Assembly: GCA_902766365.1 (NCBI GenBank)
Contig: CACXDC010000023.1
Location: forward strand, 1-36,259
DNA: 36,259 bases
Origin: an uncultured Lachnospiraceae bacterium
Lineage (GTDB): Bacteria > Bacillota > Clostridia > Lachnospirales > Lachnospiraceae
Direction of reading: 5' to 3'
Shown here: one piece after another, positions 1-6,807 of the stretch
How the letters are laid out: each line of letters begins with the position of its first letter
Numbering within the stretch: the stretch's first letter is position 1
Notes under the pieces: model-generated
Seen by the model: the letters and a program-made list of their open reading frames with translations, nothing else
What the model was told of the DNA's origin: nothing
Databases searched by the model: none
Made by a program: the position numbers and the translations under genes

Positions 1-65
1 AGCTTCCCGGTACAGAGTTCGCCGCTTTTCACGTCATAATCTGTCAAAAAAATCTGTTTTCTCAT
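1..65 (-). CDS. N-terminus of an unidentified protein (cut by window edge)
   Basis: An ATG at 65-63 opens a frame that runs off the left edge; 21 full codons are visible, beginning MRKQIFLTDYDV. It starts 11 bases after the stop of the sugar permease, with a purine-rich AAAGGA inside the permease end, so it is very probably the next gene of the same operon. The first residues faintly resemble the opening strand of right-handed beta-helix glycosidases or lyases (a 'hydrophobic-x-DY/F' start), which would suit a gene behind a MalFG-type transporter. That is a guess from about 20 residues; no function can be assigned. Confidence 0.55.
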   Translation of the reverse strand, partial: MRKQIFLTDYDVKSGELCTGK

Positions 66-76
66 AATCTGATCTG

Positions 77-916
77 TTATCCTTTCACTGCACCATCTGA
101 GAATCCCTTATAGATCCATTTCTGTGCAAATATAAATCCTATAAATACCGGTATGCTCACCACGATGATCCCTGCCGCAATTACACTCCATTCTGAAGAA
201 TAAGGTCCGATGAAGCGGTACAGGACTGTAGACATAACGCCCTTTTCCGTTGCAGGCAGATACAGGAATGCTGTATAAAAATCATTATAAATATAGGTGA
301 TCTTAATGATACATGCCGTTACGATCGCAGGTTTTAACATAGGCAGGAGAATGTTCCAGTAAATTCTGAAATAGGAGCATCCCTCCATCAGTGCTGATTC
401 ATCTACTGATATGGAAATCTGGTTCAGATACTGCCTGTAAAGATACAGGCTCACAATATCTACACCGGAATACAGGATGACCACACTGAACAGGTTATTA
501 ACAAGACCTACCCGGGCAAAATCCTTAAAAATGATCAGATGCACGATTATACCGGGGACAAAAGAAGCCATCATATAAAACCTGTCAATAAATCCCTTTC
601 CCTTAAACTGGAAACGTGACAGACAGAAAGCCACCATCGTGCACAATACGGTAGAGATCACACAGGCAAATACGATGATAAAGATGGTATTTGCAAATCC
701 CCTGAGTACGTTACCCTTTATCATAACAGTTACATAATTGCTGAAATTCTTGAAGTTTTCCGGAAGCTCCATACTGCCGGTAGAAAGATATTCAATTTTT
801 GTCTTAAAGGAAGCCAGAAAAACACCGATCAGAGGATAAATGACAACGAATGCCACAAAGATCAATATGATATATTTCAAAACGGCTACACTGTATTTTT
901 CTACTTTATCACTCAT
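77..916 (-). CDS. Carbohydrate ABC transporter permease, MalG type
   Basis: Inner-membrane subunit of a CUT1-type sugar importer. The protein (about 279 aa from the chosen start) has six predicted membrane helices, the first at about residues 12-34. The EAA loop that contacts the ATPase lies near the middle (ESALMEGCSYFRIYWNILLP). The start at 916 is preferred over the longer frame (to 976) because AAGGAGGAG lies about 14 bases upstream and the start then overlaps the stop of the preceding permease by 8 bases, which is typical translational coupling. No ATP-binding subunit is in the window; in Clostridia this component is often a shared MsmX-like protein encoded elsewhere. The substrate cannot be read from the sequence. 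Confidence 0.93.
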   Translation of the reverse strand: MSDKVEKYSVAVLKYIILIFVAFVVIYPLIGVFLASFKTKIEYLSTGSMELPENFKNFSNYVTVMIKGNVLRGFANTIFIIVFACVISTVLCTMVAFCLSRFQFKGKGFIDRFYMMASFVPGIIVHLIIFKDFARVGLVNNLFSVVILYSGVDIVSLYLYRQYLNQISISVDESALMEGCSYFRIYWNILLPMLKPAIVTACIIKITYIYNDFYTAFLYLPATEKGVMSTVLYRFIGPYSSEWSVIAAGIIVVSIPVFIGFIFAQKWIYKGFSDGAVKG

Positions 917-1817
917 ATGTATTCTCATTCTCCTCCTTAAAAACAATATTCTTAAATACCATGACAATTGCCGCAATCAGCAGCATGCAGATCGCCATTG
1001 CGCATGCCTGTCCATATTTGTTATAGCTGAATGCTGTTTCGATCAGCGTGGTGGAAAAAGAGTTTGTTCCATTCTTTCCGTTGGTAAGGACATAAGGGAT
1101 ATCAAACACGGAGATGGAATTCACAATCGAGAAGGTGGCCATCAGGCCCACGATCATCTTAATGTTTGGATAAGTGATCGCCTTGAACATCGCCCATGCA
1201 CCAGCTCCATCGATGGCTGCCGCATCATAATACTCTGACGAAATGGACTGCATGGTTCCCAGATAGATCAGGAAGCTGTAACCTACATTTTTCCAGAGAA
1301 AGATAAATGCCAGTGCAAAGTTACAGGTCTTCGGATCTCCGATCCATACCTTGATATAATCACCAAGCCCTGCAAAATTCATCAGAGTATCAAGGCCTCC
1401 GCCGATCTGATAGAACATACGGAAAGCCATGGCTACTGCCACACCATTCATAATAAACGGGAAGAAGATCACGCCCTTGAAGAAACCGCTTCCCCTCAGC
1501 TTTTTGTTCATAAGCACTGCAAGGAACAGTGAAATCACCTGCTGCAGCAACCCTGCAAGAAGGTAATAGCCTGCTGTTACGAAAACATTTCGGTAGGACT
1601 CTGTCGTAAAAATATTTTTGTAATTGTAAATTCCTACGAAATCATACGGTGAAACAGATCCCTTCCAGTCTGTAAAGCTGTAATAAAACATGGTAATGAT
1701 AGGATATACTGTAAAGTACAGAAGAAAGAGCATCGGAATTGTCAAGAACAGAATCAGTATCTTTCTTTTCTGCCATTCCCTTTTGGACCCCAGTTTTCCT
1801 TTTTCTTTTTTAGTCAA
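909..1817 (-). CDS. Carbohydrate ABC transporter permease, MalF type
   Basis: Second membrane subunit of the same importer, 302 aa. It has a basic N-terminus (KKEKGKLGSKREWQKRK), then a first helix ending in YFTVYPI followed by SFTDW, a typical MalF/UgpA opening. The EAA loop is YYDAAAIDGAGAWAMFKAI. The start is TTG at 1817-1815, with GGAGG about 8 bases upstream; an ATG 7 bases earlier is out of frame and hits a stop after four codons. It lies 136 bases after the binding-protein gene, with hairpins in between, and overlaps the MalG-type gene by 8 bases. Confidence 0.93.
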   Translation of the reverse strand: MTKKEKGKLGSKREWQKRKILILFLTIPMLFLLYFTVYPIITMFYYSFTDWKGSVSPYDFVGIYNYKNIFTTESYRNVFVTAGYYLLAGLLQQVISLFLAVLMNKKLRGSGFFKGVIFFPFIMNGVAVAMAFRMFYQIGGGLDTLMNFAGLGDYIKVWIGDPKTCNFALAFIFLWKNVGYSFLIYLGTMQSISSEYYDAAAIDGAGAWAMFKAITYPNIKMIVGLMATFSIVNSISVFDIPYVLTNGKNGTNSFSTTLIETAFSYNKYGQACAMAICMLLIAAIVMVFKNIVFKEENENTYE

Positions 1818-1870
1818 TTGCCATACCTCCCATTCCGTTCCAACTTTCTCATTAATTTTTTTGCCGTTTT

Positions 1871-1928
1871 TATACTATATTGATATCGTGTAGTATAATG
1901 AATGGGAGAGCGTATACCGCCCTCCCAT
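1871..1928 (-). promoter_or_regulatory. Two inverted repeats between binding-protein and permease genes
   Basis: Bases 1902-1912 pair with 1918-1928 (11 pairs, one A-C mismatch, 5-base loop). A second repeat, TATACTA at 1871-1877 and TAGTATA at 1891-1897, lies just downstream in transcription direction. Neither is followed by a proper T-run on the minus strand. They are therefore more likely mRNA-stabilising or attenuating hairpins, which keep binding-protein output above permease output, than a full terminator. The structures are seen directly; the role is inferred from similar sugar transporter operons. Confidence 0.55.
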
Positions 1929-1953
1929 CAGGCTTATATCTGTTCAGATTTAT

Positions 1954-3297
1954 TTACTGAAAGTTCTTACCCCAGAGCTCATTCAGCTTATCGTACTGAG
2001 GTTCACCACCATTCATAACCGGCAGCATAACATAGTCAAGCAGGTATCCGTCATAGGAGTAAACATCAATTTCAGCAGTTCCTGCCATCTCCTGGATCTT
2101 GGCATCCTTTGCAGGAGAAGTATAGGTCTCTACATAATCAAGATCCTGCAGGAAAGCAAGGTCAGGCTGGTTCTCACCACCATCAACCATGATCTCATTC
2201 ATGCCAAGTGCCAGAGAGATATTCTCGCAGAAGAATGCGCAGAATTCCTTGGCAAGCTCAAGATTCTCAGAATTCTTATTCACACCCATGAACAGATCCT
2301 GTGCGATTCTCATTCTCAGCTTATTATCAGAGCTTACATCGTTCTTGTAAGGGAAAGGAATAAATCCAATGGAATCAGCAGAAAGACCAAGATCCTCTGC
2401 GTGTTCCTGCGCCTGGGATAATGCCCATGTACCTGTAAACATGAATGCTGTCTTGGCACCACCAAGGGATGTCAGGGAAGAATCCCACTGGTCTGCAGTT
2501 ACCACATCAGGTTCTACATATCCCTTCTTTGCAAAGTCAGCCAGAATATCATCTGCTTCCCTTAATGAGCTTCCTTCTGCCCAGGGAGTCTGATCCGTCA
2601 GGATCTTGTTTGCATAATCATCGTCACCGGACATGGTGATCGCCAGATTATCCCAGTAACGCATGGTCCATACAGATCCTGCATTTGTATAAATACCGGT
2701 AATTCCATTCTCTTTGCATTTTTCAAGATCGGTATACAGTTCATCAAGAGTTTTGGGAACTACACCATCACAGTAGGTATCCAGAACAGTCTTATTATAA
2801 AGAAGTCCTTCATATACGATACCAAGTGGAATACCGTAGCTCTGTCCCTCATACTGCATGTAGTCACCATAGTAATATTTGGAAGCCATTTCTGTTGCAT
2901 CTCCAAGAGGTGCGAAATAGTTCGGAAGCTCGCTTGCCAGCAGAACGGAAGGAACCAGGATAACATCCTCATACTGTCCGCCAGTCAGTCTTGTTACCTG
3001 CTGCTCATCGGTAGTTCCGGACAGAGTTGTAAATTTCACTTCCTTTAATTCCGGATGGATCTTCTGGAATTCTTCTATAATGGGAACGATGTTCTCTTCA
3101 TAGAAATCTTCCGGATAGTGGAATGCCAGAGATAAGGTAACGTCTCCTGTAGCTGTGTCTGTGCTGTCTGCTGTTTCCTGTGTTTCTGTATCAGCACTGC
3201 CAGTATCTGTTGTCGTTCCTGAGCTGCTGCCGCATCCGGCAAGTGTTGTCATTATCATTGCTGCAGCCATGAATGCTGCGATCCATTTTTTCTTCAT
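1954..3297 (-). CDS. Extracellular sugar-binding lipoprotein (ABC solute-binding, family 1)
   Basis: Captures the sugar outside the membrane and delivers it to the two permeases. It is 447 aa. The signal peptide starts MKKKWIAAF and ends in a lipobox LAGC with the lipid-bearing Cys at residue 22. A Ser/Thr/Asp-rich tether of about 30 residues follows, then the two-lobed binding fold with the typical 'IEEFQKIHPE' opening helix. The start is supported by GGGAGGG six bases upstream. It is the first gene of the importer operon and diverges from the AraC-type regulator, the classical arrangement for a regulator that controls its neighbour. No good minus-strand -35 box was found, as expected for an activator-dependent promoter. 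The ligand is unknown. Confidence 0.94.
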   Translation of the reverse strand: MKKKWIAAFMAAAMIMTTLAGCGSSSGTTTDTGSADTETQETADSTDTATGDVTLSLAFHYPEDFYEENIVPIIEEFQKIHPELKEVKFTTLSGTTDEQQVTRLTGGQYEDVILVPSVLLASELPNYFAPLGDATEMASKYYYGDYMQYEGQSYGIPLGIVYEGLLYNKTVLDTYCDGVVPKTLDELYTDLEKCKENGITGIYTNAGSVWTMRYWDNLAITMSGDDDYANKILTDQTPWAEGSSLREADDILADFAKKGYVEPDVVTADQWDSSLTSLGGAKTAFMFTGTWALSQAQEHAEDLGLSADSIGFIPFPYKNDVSSDNKLRMRIAQDLFMGVNKNSENLELAKEFCAFFCENISLALGMNEIMVDGGENQPDLAFLQDLDYVETYTSPAKDAKIQEMAGTAEIDVYSYDGYLLDYVMLPVMNGGEPQYDKLNELWGKNFQ

Positions 3298-3389
3298 GTG
3301 ATACCCTCCCTTGGTTCATTTTTATTTGGATTGATTTTATTAAACACCATATCAGTCCCTTTTTCCTCTTTCATGTTGACGATGTTTTA

Positions 3390-3398
3390 TGGTATATT
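3390..3398 (+). promoter_or_regulatory. Extended -10 promoter for the AraC-type gene
   Basis: TGG followed by TATATT forms an extended -10 element, with a poor -35 (TTCATG) 17 bases upstream. The predicted start of transcription is near 3405, giving a leader of about 33 bases before the ATG at 3438. The same TGGTAT core occurs in other promoters of this window. Confidence 0.4.
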
Positions 3399-3437
3399 GA
3401 CCTCATTAATTTTGAGCTTTACAAGGGAGAGAAATCC

Positions 3438-4274
3438 ATGTTACCTATTTTTCTGAAACTGGCAAGAGAAGAGCGGGACTTCGGTCCACGGGCTTTATAT
3501 CAGACAAGCGTCGCTGATACCTTTCCTGATCACTATCATGATTTTTATGAGATCTTTCTGGTCACCTATGGCAAGGCCGTGCACAGTATCAATAATTCCC
3601 AGCAGCTTTTATCCCAGGGCAGCCTGGTCTTCATACGTCCCAACGATGTCCACAGTTATGCCGCCATCAACTATTTTGATTTTAAGATCATCAATATCGG
3701 CTATTATATGGATGAAATTGCCCCTGTTCTCTCCTACCTCGGTATTTCTCCTTCTGTCATAGACTCTCCTCTGCTCCCGATCCACCTTAAAATAGAAGGA
3801 AAACAGTTCGATCATCTGAGAGATAAGCTTCTGGAGCTTTCTGCCATGTATCCAAGCCGGAACTGCCGCCCCCTTTTCCGTTCCTTTGCCGCAGAGCTTT
3901 ATTATCCCCTGCTGGGAACGGAAACAGAATTTGTCCATACACGTACACAGTTGATCCCTGACTGGCTGTACAAGCTGGATATCGAAATGAGTAAACGCCG
4001 TAATTATATAAAGGGGCTGCCGCGGCTGATGGAGCTTTGCAACTACTCCCAGGCGCATGTGATCCGTTCCTTCCAGAAATATTACAAGATGTCCCCTACG
4101 GAATATATCAACAGTAAGCGTATGATGTATGCCTGCGAATTGATCCTTTCCAACAAATACAGCATTACAGATATCTGCTATCAGTGCGGATTTAATAATC
4201 TGAGCCATTTTTATAATGTTTTTCATTCCATTTACCACTGCACACCGAAGGATTTTGCTGCCCGTCATATGTGA
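3438..4274 (+). CDS. AraC-family transcriptional regulator with cupin sensor domain
   Basis: Predicted sugar-responsive regulator, 278 aa. Residues about 1-150 form a cupin-like AraC ligand-binding domain; 'HYHDFYEIFLVTYGKAVHSI' and 'GSLVFIRPNDVHSY' are its strand motifs. The last 95 residues hold two helix-turn-helix units ending in the family signature around 'SITDICYQCGFNNLSHFYNVF'. The start at 3438 follows AAGGGAGAG; the open frame extends 55 codons upstream but without a ribosome site and into the divergent promoter region. It probably controls the divergent importer operon and perhaps the PFL-like gene 130 bases downstream. The effector is unknown. Confidence 0.93.
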   Translation: MLPIFLKLAREERDFGPRALYQTSVADTFPDHYHDFYEIFLVTYGKAVHSINNSQQLLSQGSLVFIRPNDVHSYAAINYFDFKIINIGYYMDEIAPVLSYLGISPSVIDSPLLPIHLKIEGKQFDHLRDKLLELSAMYPSRNCRPLFRSFAAELYYPLLGTETEFVHTRTQLIPDWLYKLDIEMSKRRNYIKGLPRLMELCNYSQAHVIRSFQKYYKMSPTEYINSKRMMYACELILSNKYSITDICYQCGFNNLSHFYNVFHSIYHCTPKDFAARHM

Positions 4275-4334
4275 GTATCAATGATCAATACACCATAAAA
4301 AGAGGCGCATAGAGAAAAGGTCAGAATTTCTATT

Positions 4335-4355
4335 TTGGTATACACTTGGTATGAT
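4335..4355 (+). promoter_or_regulatory. Promoter and TTGGTAT direct repeat before the PFL-like gene
   Basis: TTGGTAT occurs at 4335-4341 and again at 4346-4352, a spacing of 11 bases, about one helical turn. The second copy merges with an extended -10 (TGG-TATGAT, 4347-4355). The -35 is weak. Two same-face half-sites next to a weak -35 would suit an AraC-type activator, and the gene just upstream encodes one. The repeat is observed; binding is inferred. Confidence 0.35.
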
Positions 4356-4404
4356 CCGGGGATTACTTTCCGGAAAACAGATATACAAACAGGAGATTCA
4401 CAAA

Positions 4405-5979
4405 ATGTACAGAAAACTGATACAGGATAGATTTGATTATTTTTTACATTATACAGACATCTACCGTACGGAAGAAAACCGCTATCTCAGGGAGGCAAAG
4501 ATCCTGAAGCTCCAGCTCCCGCACATTTTACAGGATTTCCGGAAAGAGGATTTATTAGCCGGGGATGTCATCTATGACTTTATTGGCTTTTTCCCCAGAT
4601 ATGATGGTCATTCTCCCTATTTTTTCAAGGAAGAACAGGCCAGAAAACTGCTTGACGAAAGCCGGAGCTTTTTAAGCAGGACTGACGAAATAGAATCTGC
4701 CATTCATTACTGGCACGAAGAATCAGACAGGCATCTGATGCCGTCTGACAGATCAGAGGCATTCAGCAGCCCTGTTCTTGCCGTCCCTGACCTTGATAAG
4801 CTCCTTCAGCTTGGTCTTCATCATCTTTATGAAGAAGTAGCCATGAAGGATCAGACAGACCCCTTTATCCAGGCACTGCTTATCACCCTCACGACGATCG
4901 AGGATGCTATTGACTTTTATAAATATCAGCTTTGCTGTCTGATTGAAAAAGAACCTGACAATACTTATCTGCGCCATATCTATGCCATACTGAGCCGGAT
5001 CCGCTATCAGAATCCAACCTCCTTTCCGGAGGCTATCCAGCTTCTCTGGATCTACGCTGCCATAACCGGTCTGACCAGTTATGGACGTATGGATGTTTAT
5101 CTTGGTGATTTTTATGTCTCTGATCTGCAGCAGGGAATGATCGATGAAGATACCGCTCTTTCTTACATCCAGGATCTGTACAGACGTTCTGTCCATACTT
5201 TCAGAATTTCCGGCATCCATATCACGCTTGGCGGTCTTGGACGCCGGAATCCACAGAATGCCGATCAGCTTGCCATCCTGTTCATGAAAGCTGCCACCAG
5301 ACAGGAAAAGGAAACAGCTCCACGGCTGATCCTGCGCTGTTATGAGGGAATGAACTCCTCTGTCCTTGATCAGGCTCTGAAGGAAGATCTGGAAAACAGT
5401 CCTGTGATCTGCTGCAGTGATGATACCTGGATTCCATCCATTCAGAAAGCATTTCAGATCAATCTGGATGATGCCATGAGCTATATACTGATTGAAAATG
5501 AAGATTGTATCCCGGAGGCCAAAAGTGTAGAATATCCCGATTTTTCTCTGGATCTGCCAGAACTTCTGGAAAAAGTTCTTTCTCTCGATCCTGATTTTCC
5601 TGCCCATCCTGAAGACCTCTGGAATGCTTTTGCCGCAGAAATATCCTCCTCTCTTGCCGGTATCATCTCCCTGTGTGAAAATATCCGGAACCACCTCAGT
5701 AAAGAGGCCGGCTTTCTTCACCTGAGTCTTCTGACCCACGACTGCACAGAAAAGGGAAAGCCTCTTTTAGAAGGCGGTATCCGCTACCTGTACAGTCCCG
5801 TGAACATCACAGGGATCCATTCGGTCTCCCGGAGGCTTGCCAGCCTGACATCCGGCTGTGAAAGCAGCGCAGAAGACACGGATCCTTTTTCACAGCGCAT
5901 CTTTGACTGCCTGTCAGAAGCACGCCTCACCATGATCCGGAAGACCGGGCCTGACAGTTACCGGATGATCAGCAGGTAA
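4405..5979 (+). CDS. Pyruvate formate-lyase/glycyl radical family protein lacking the radical domain
   Basis: The 524-aa protein follows the N-terminal PFL-type barrel of glycyl radical enzymes. Family-like stretches are 'SFPEAIQLLWIYAAI', 'SYGRMDVYL', 'HITLGGLGR' and, near the end, 'CTEKGKPLLEGGIRY'. The region expected to hold the catalytic 'GCVE' loop reads NEDCIPEA, with Cys about residue 368 and the Glu displaced by one. Usual family length is near 780-850 aa; the C-terminal glycyl-radical domain (RVxGY/F) is absent, and the next 80 bases and the following gene hold no remnant. No radical-SAM activase gene is in the window. The start at 4405 is chosen for AGGAG ten bases upstream; the frame is open from 4351. 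It may be a non-radical relative with a binding or other role. The family call is fairly sure, the function unknown. Confidence 0.72.
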   Translation: MYRKLIQDRFDYFLHYTDIYRTEENRYLREAKILKLQLPHILQDFRKEDLLAGDVIYDFIGFFPRYDGHSPYFFKEEQARKLLDESRSFLSRTDEIESAIHYWHEESDRHLMPSDRSEAFSSPVLAVPDLDKLLQLGLHHLYEEVAMKDQTDPFIQALLITLTTIEDAIDFYKYQLCCLIEKEPDNTYLRHIYAILSRIRYQNPTSFPEAIQLLWIYAAITGLTSYGRMDVYLGDFYVSDLQQGMIDEDTALSYIQDLYRRSVHTFRISGIHITLGGLGRRNPQNADQLAILFMKAATRQEKETAPRLILRCYEGMNSSVLDQALKEDLENSPVICCSDDTWIPSIQKAFQINLDDAMSYILIENEDCIPEAKSVEYPDFSLDLPELLEKVLSLDPDFPAHPEDLWNAFAAEISSSLAGIISLCENIRNHLSKEAGFLHLSLLTHDCTEKGKPLLEGGIRYLYSPVNITGIHSVSRRLASLTSGCESSAEDTDPFSQRIFDCLSEARLTMIRKTGPDSYRMISR

Positions 5980-5992
5980 TTGTTATTCCCCC

Positions 5993-6021
5993 TTGTTATT
6001 CTCCTCCTTATTCTTTATACT
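5993..6021 (+). promoter_or_regulatory. Candidate sigma-A promoter for the lipoprotein gene
   Basis: TTGTTA (5993-5998), a 17-base spacer and TATACT (6016-6021) lie in the 82-base gap between the PFL-like and lipoprotein genes. No terminator was seen in the gap, so read-through from upstream is also possible. Confidence 0.4.
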
Positions 6022-6061
6022 GTTATTAAAAAGCTTTTGACAGGAGATTAACAAAATTATC

Positions 6062-6727
6062 ATGAAACATTATTATAAATATTTTCTTTCCGTTTGCCTC
6101 ATTCTGACATGCCTTGGTACTTTCCTTACAGGCTGTGCTCCTTCCGATGAGGAGCTGTCAGCCGCACAGGATAAATATGCAGAGCTTGTACAGATCCACA
6201 ACGAAGTAGTAGAAGCCCATAAGGAAGTAGATGATACTTCCTATGATGATGCCCTCTCTGTCCTGCAGGATGACCTGAATACCATACAGTCCTATAACCT
6301 GAACGATATGTCAGAGGAAGAGATCTCCCTGCTGATCTCCACCATGGATACACTGATCGCATCCTATAAGGATTACCTTTCTCTGCTTGGCACAACAAAA
6401 AAAGAAGAGGATGCCGCCGAACTGACTGACATTCCTCTTTCTCTTACCAATAATACCTCTTTTGCCTTTGACCTGATCTCCCTGTATCAGAAAGACAGCG
6501 CCGGAGCCCGTATCAATATCCTTTCCGGACTTGATAACCTTTCTCCCACACAGTCCCTGACAGGACTTGAGATCGAAAGGAATGCAGAAAACACACCCTG
6601 GATGCTTACACTGGAAACTACAGAAGGAGTCACCTATGATATCGAGCTTCCTGTGGATACCTATACTGAAGATGGCATCCATCTTTACCTGACCTATGAT
6701 TCCGAAACCGGCAGTATCACTGTCTGA
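6062..6727 (+). CDS. Hypothetical lipoprotein
   Basis: I do not recognise a family. The 221-aa product has a lipoprotein signal peptide (hydrophobic residues about 7-23, lipobox LTGC with Cys 25). A helical, Glu/Asp-rich segment follows (about residues 27-115, with heptad-like spacing that suggests a coiled coil). The C-terminal half is beta-rich and mentions no catalytic motif. It is predicted to be anchored on the outer face of the membrane. The ATG at 6062 is 15-16 bases from AGGAG, longer than usual; no better in-frame ATG exists, so a non-standard ATT start nearer the ribosome site cannot be excluded. It follows the PFL-like gene on the same strand. Confidence 0.75.
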   Translation: MKHYYKYFLSVCLILTCLGTFLTGCAPSDEELSAAQDKYAELVQIHNEVVEAHKEVDDTSYDDALSVLQDDLNTIQSYNLNDMSEEEISLLISTMDTLIASYKDYLSLLGTTKKEEDAAELTDIPLSLTNNTSFAFDLISLYQKDSAGARINILSGLDNLSPTQSLTGLEIERNAENTPWMLTLETTEGVTYDIELPVDTYTEDGIHLYLTYDSETGSITV

Positions 6728-6735
6728 CCGGTTTC
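6704..6735. terminator. Possible bidirectional terminator hairpin between convergent genes
   Basis: GAAACCGG (6704-6711) pairs with CCGGTTTC (6728-6735), and a CAGT/ACTG pair sits inside the loop. The hairpin spans the lipoprotein stop codon. T-runs on either side are weak, so efficiency is doubtful. It lies between a plus-strand gene and the convergent chemotaxis receptor gene. Confidence 0.35.
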
Positions 6736-6807
6736 AGGTCTGTTCCTTTATCCCAGTCTCCTCTGTGACCGTACTCTGACACCGCCGGTTTCTTCTGCTG
6801 TATTTGC

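Noticed and set aside
3609..4268. Open frame of 219 codons on the minus strand
   Set aside because: Mirror of the AraC-type gene; that gene has a proper start and a complete DNA-binding domain.
4753..5739. Long open frame of 328 codons on the minus strand
   Set aside because: Antisense to the PFL-like gene, with no ribosome site and no recognisable domain; the plus-strand protein has clear family motifs.
5980..6430. Possible remnant of a glycyl-radical domain after the PFL-like gene
   Set aside because: All frames were considered: there is no RVxGY-like motif, and the region is filled by a complete lipoprotein gene.
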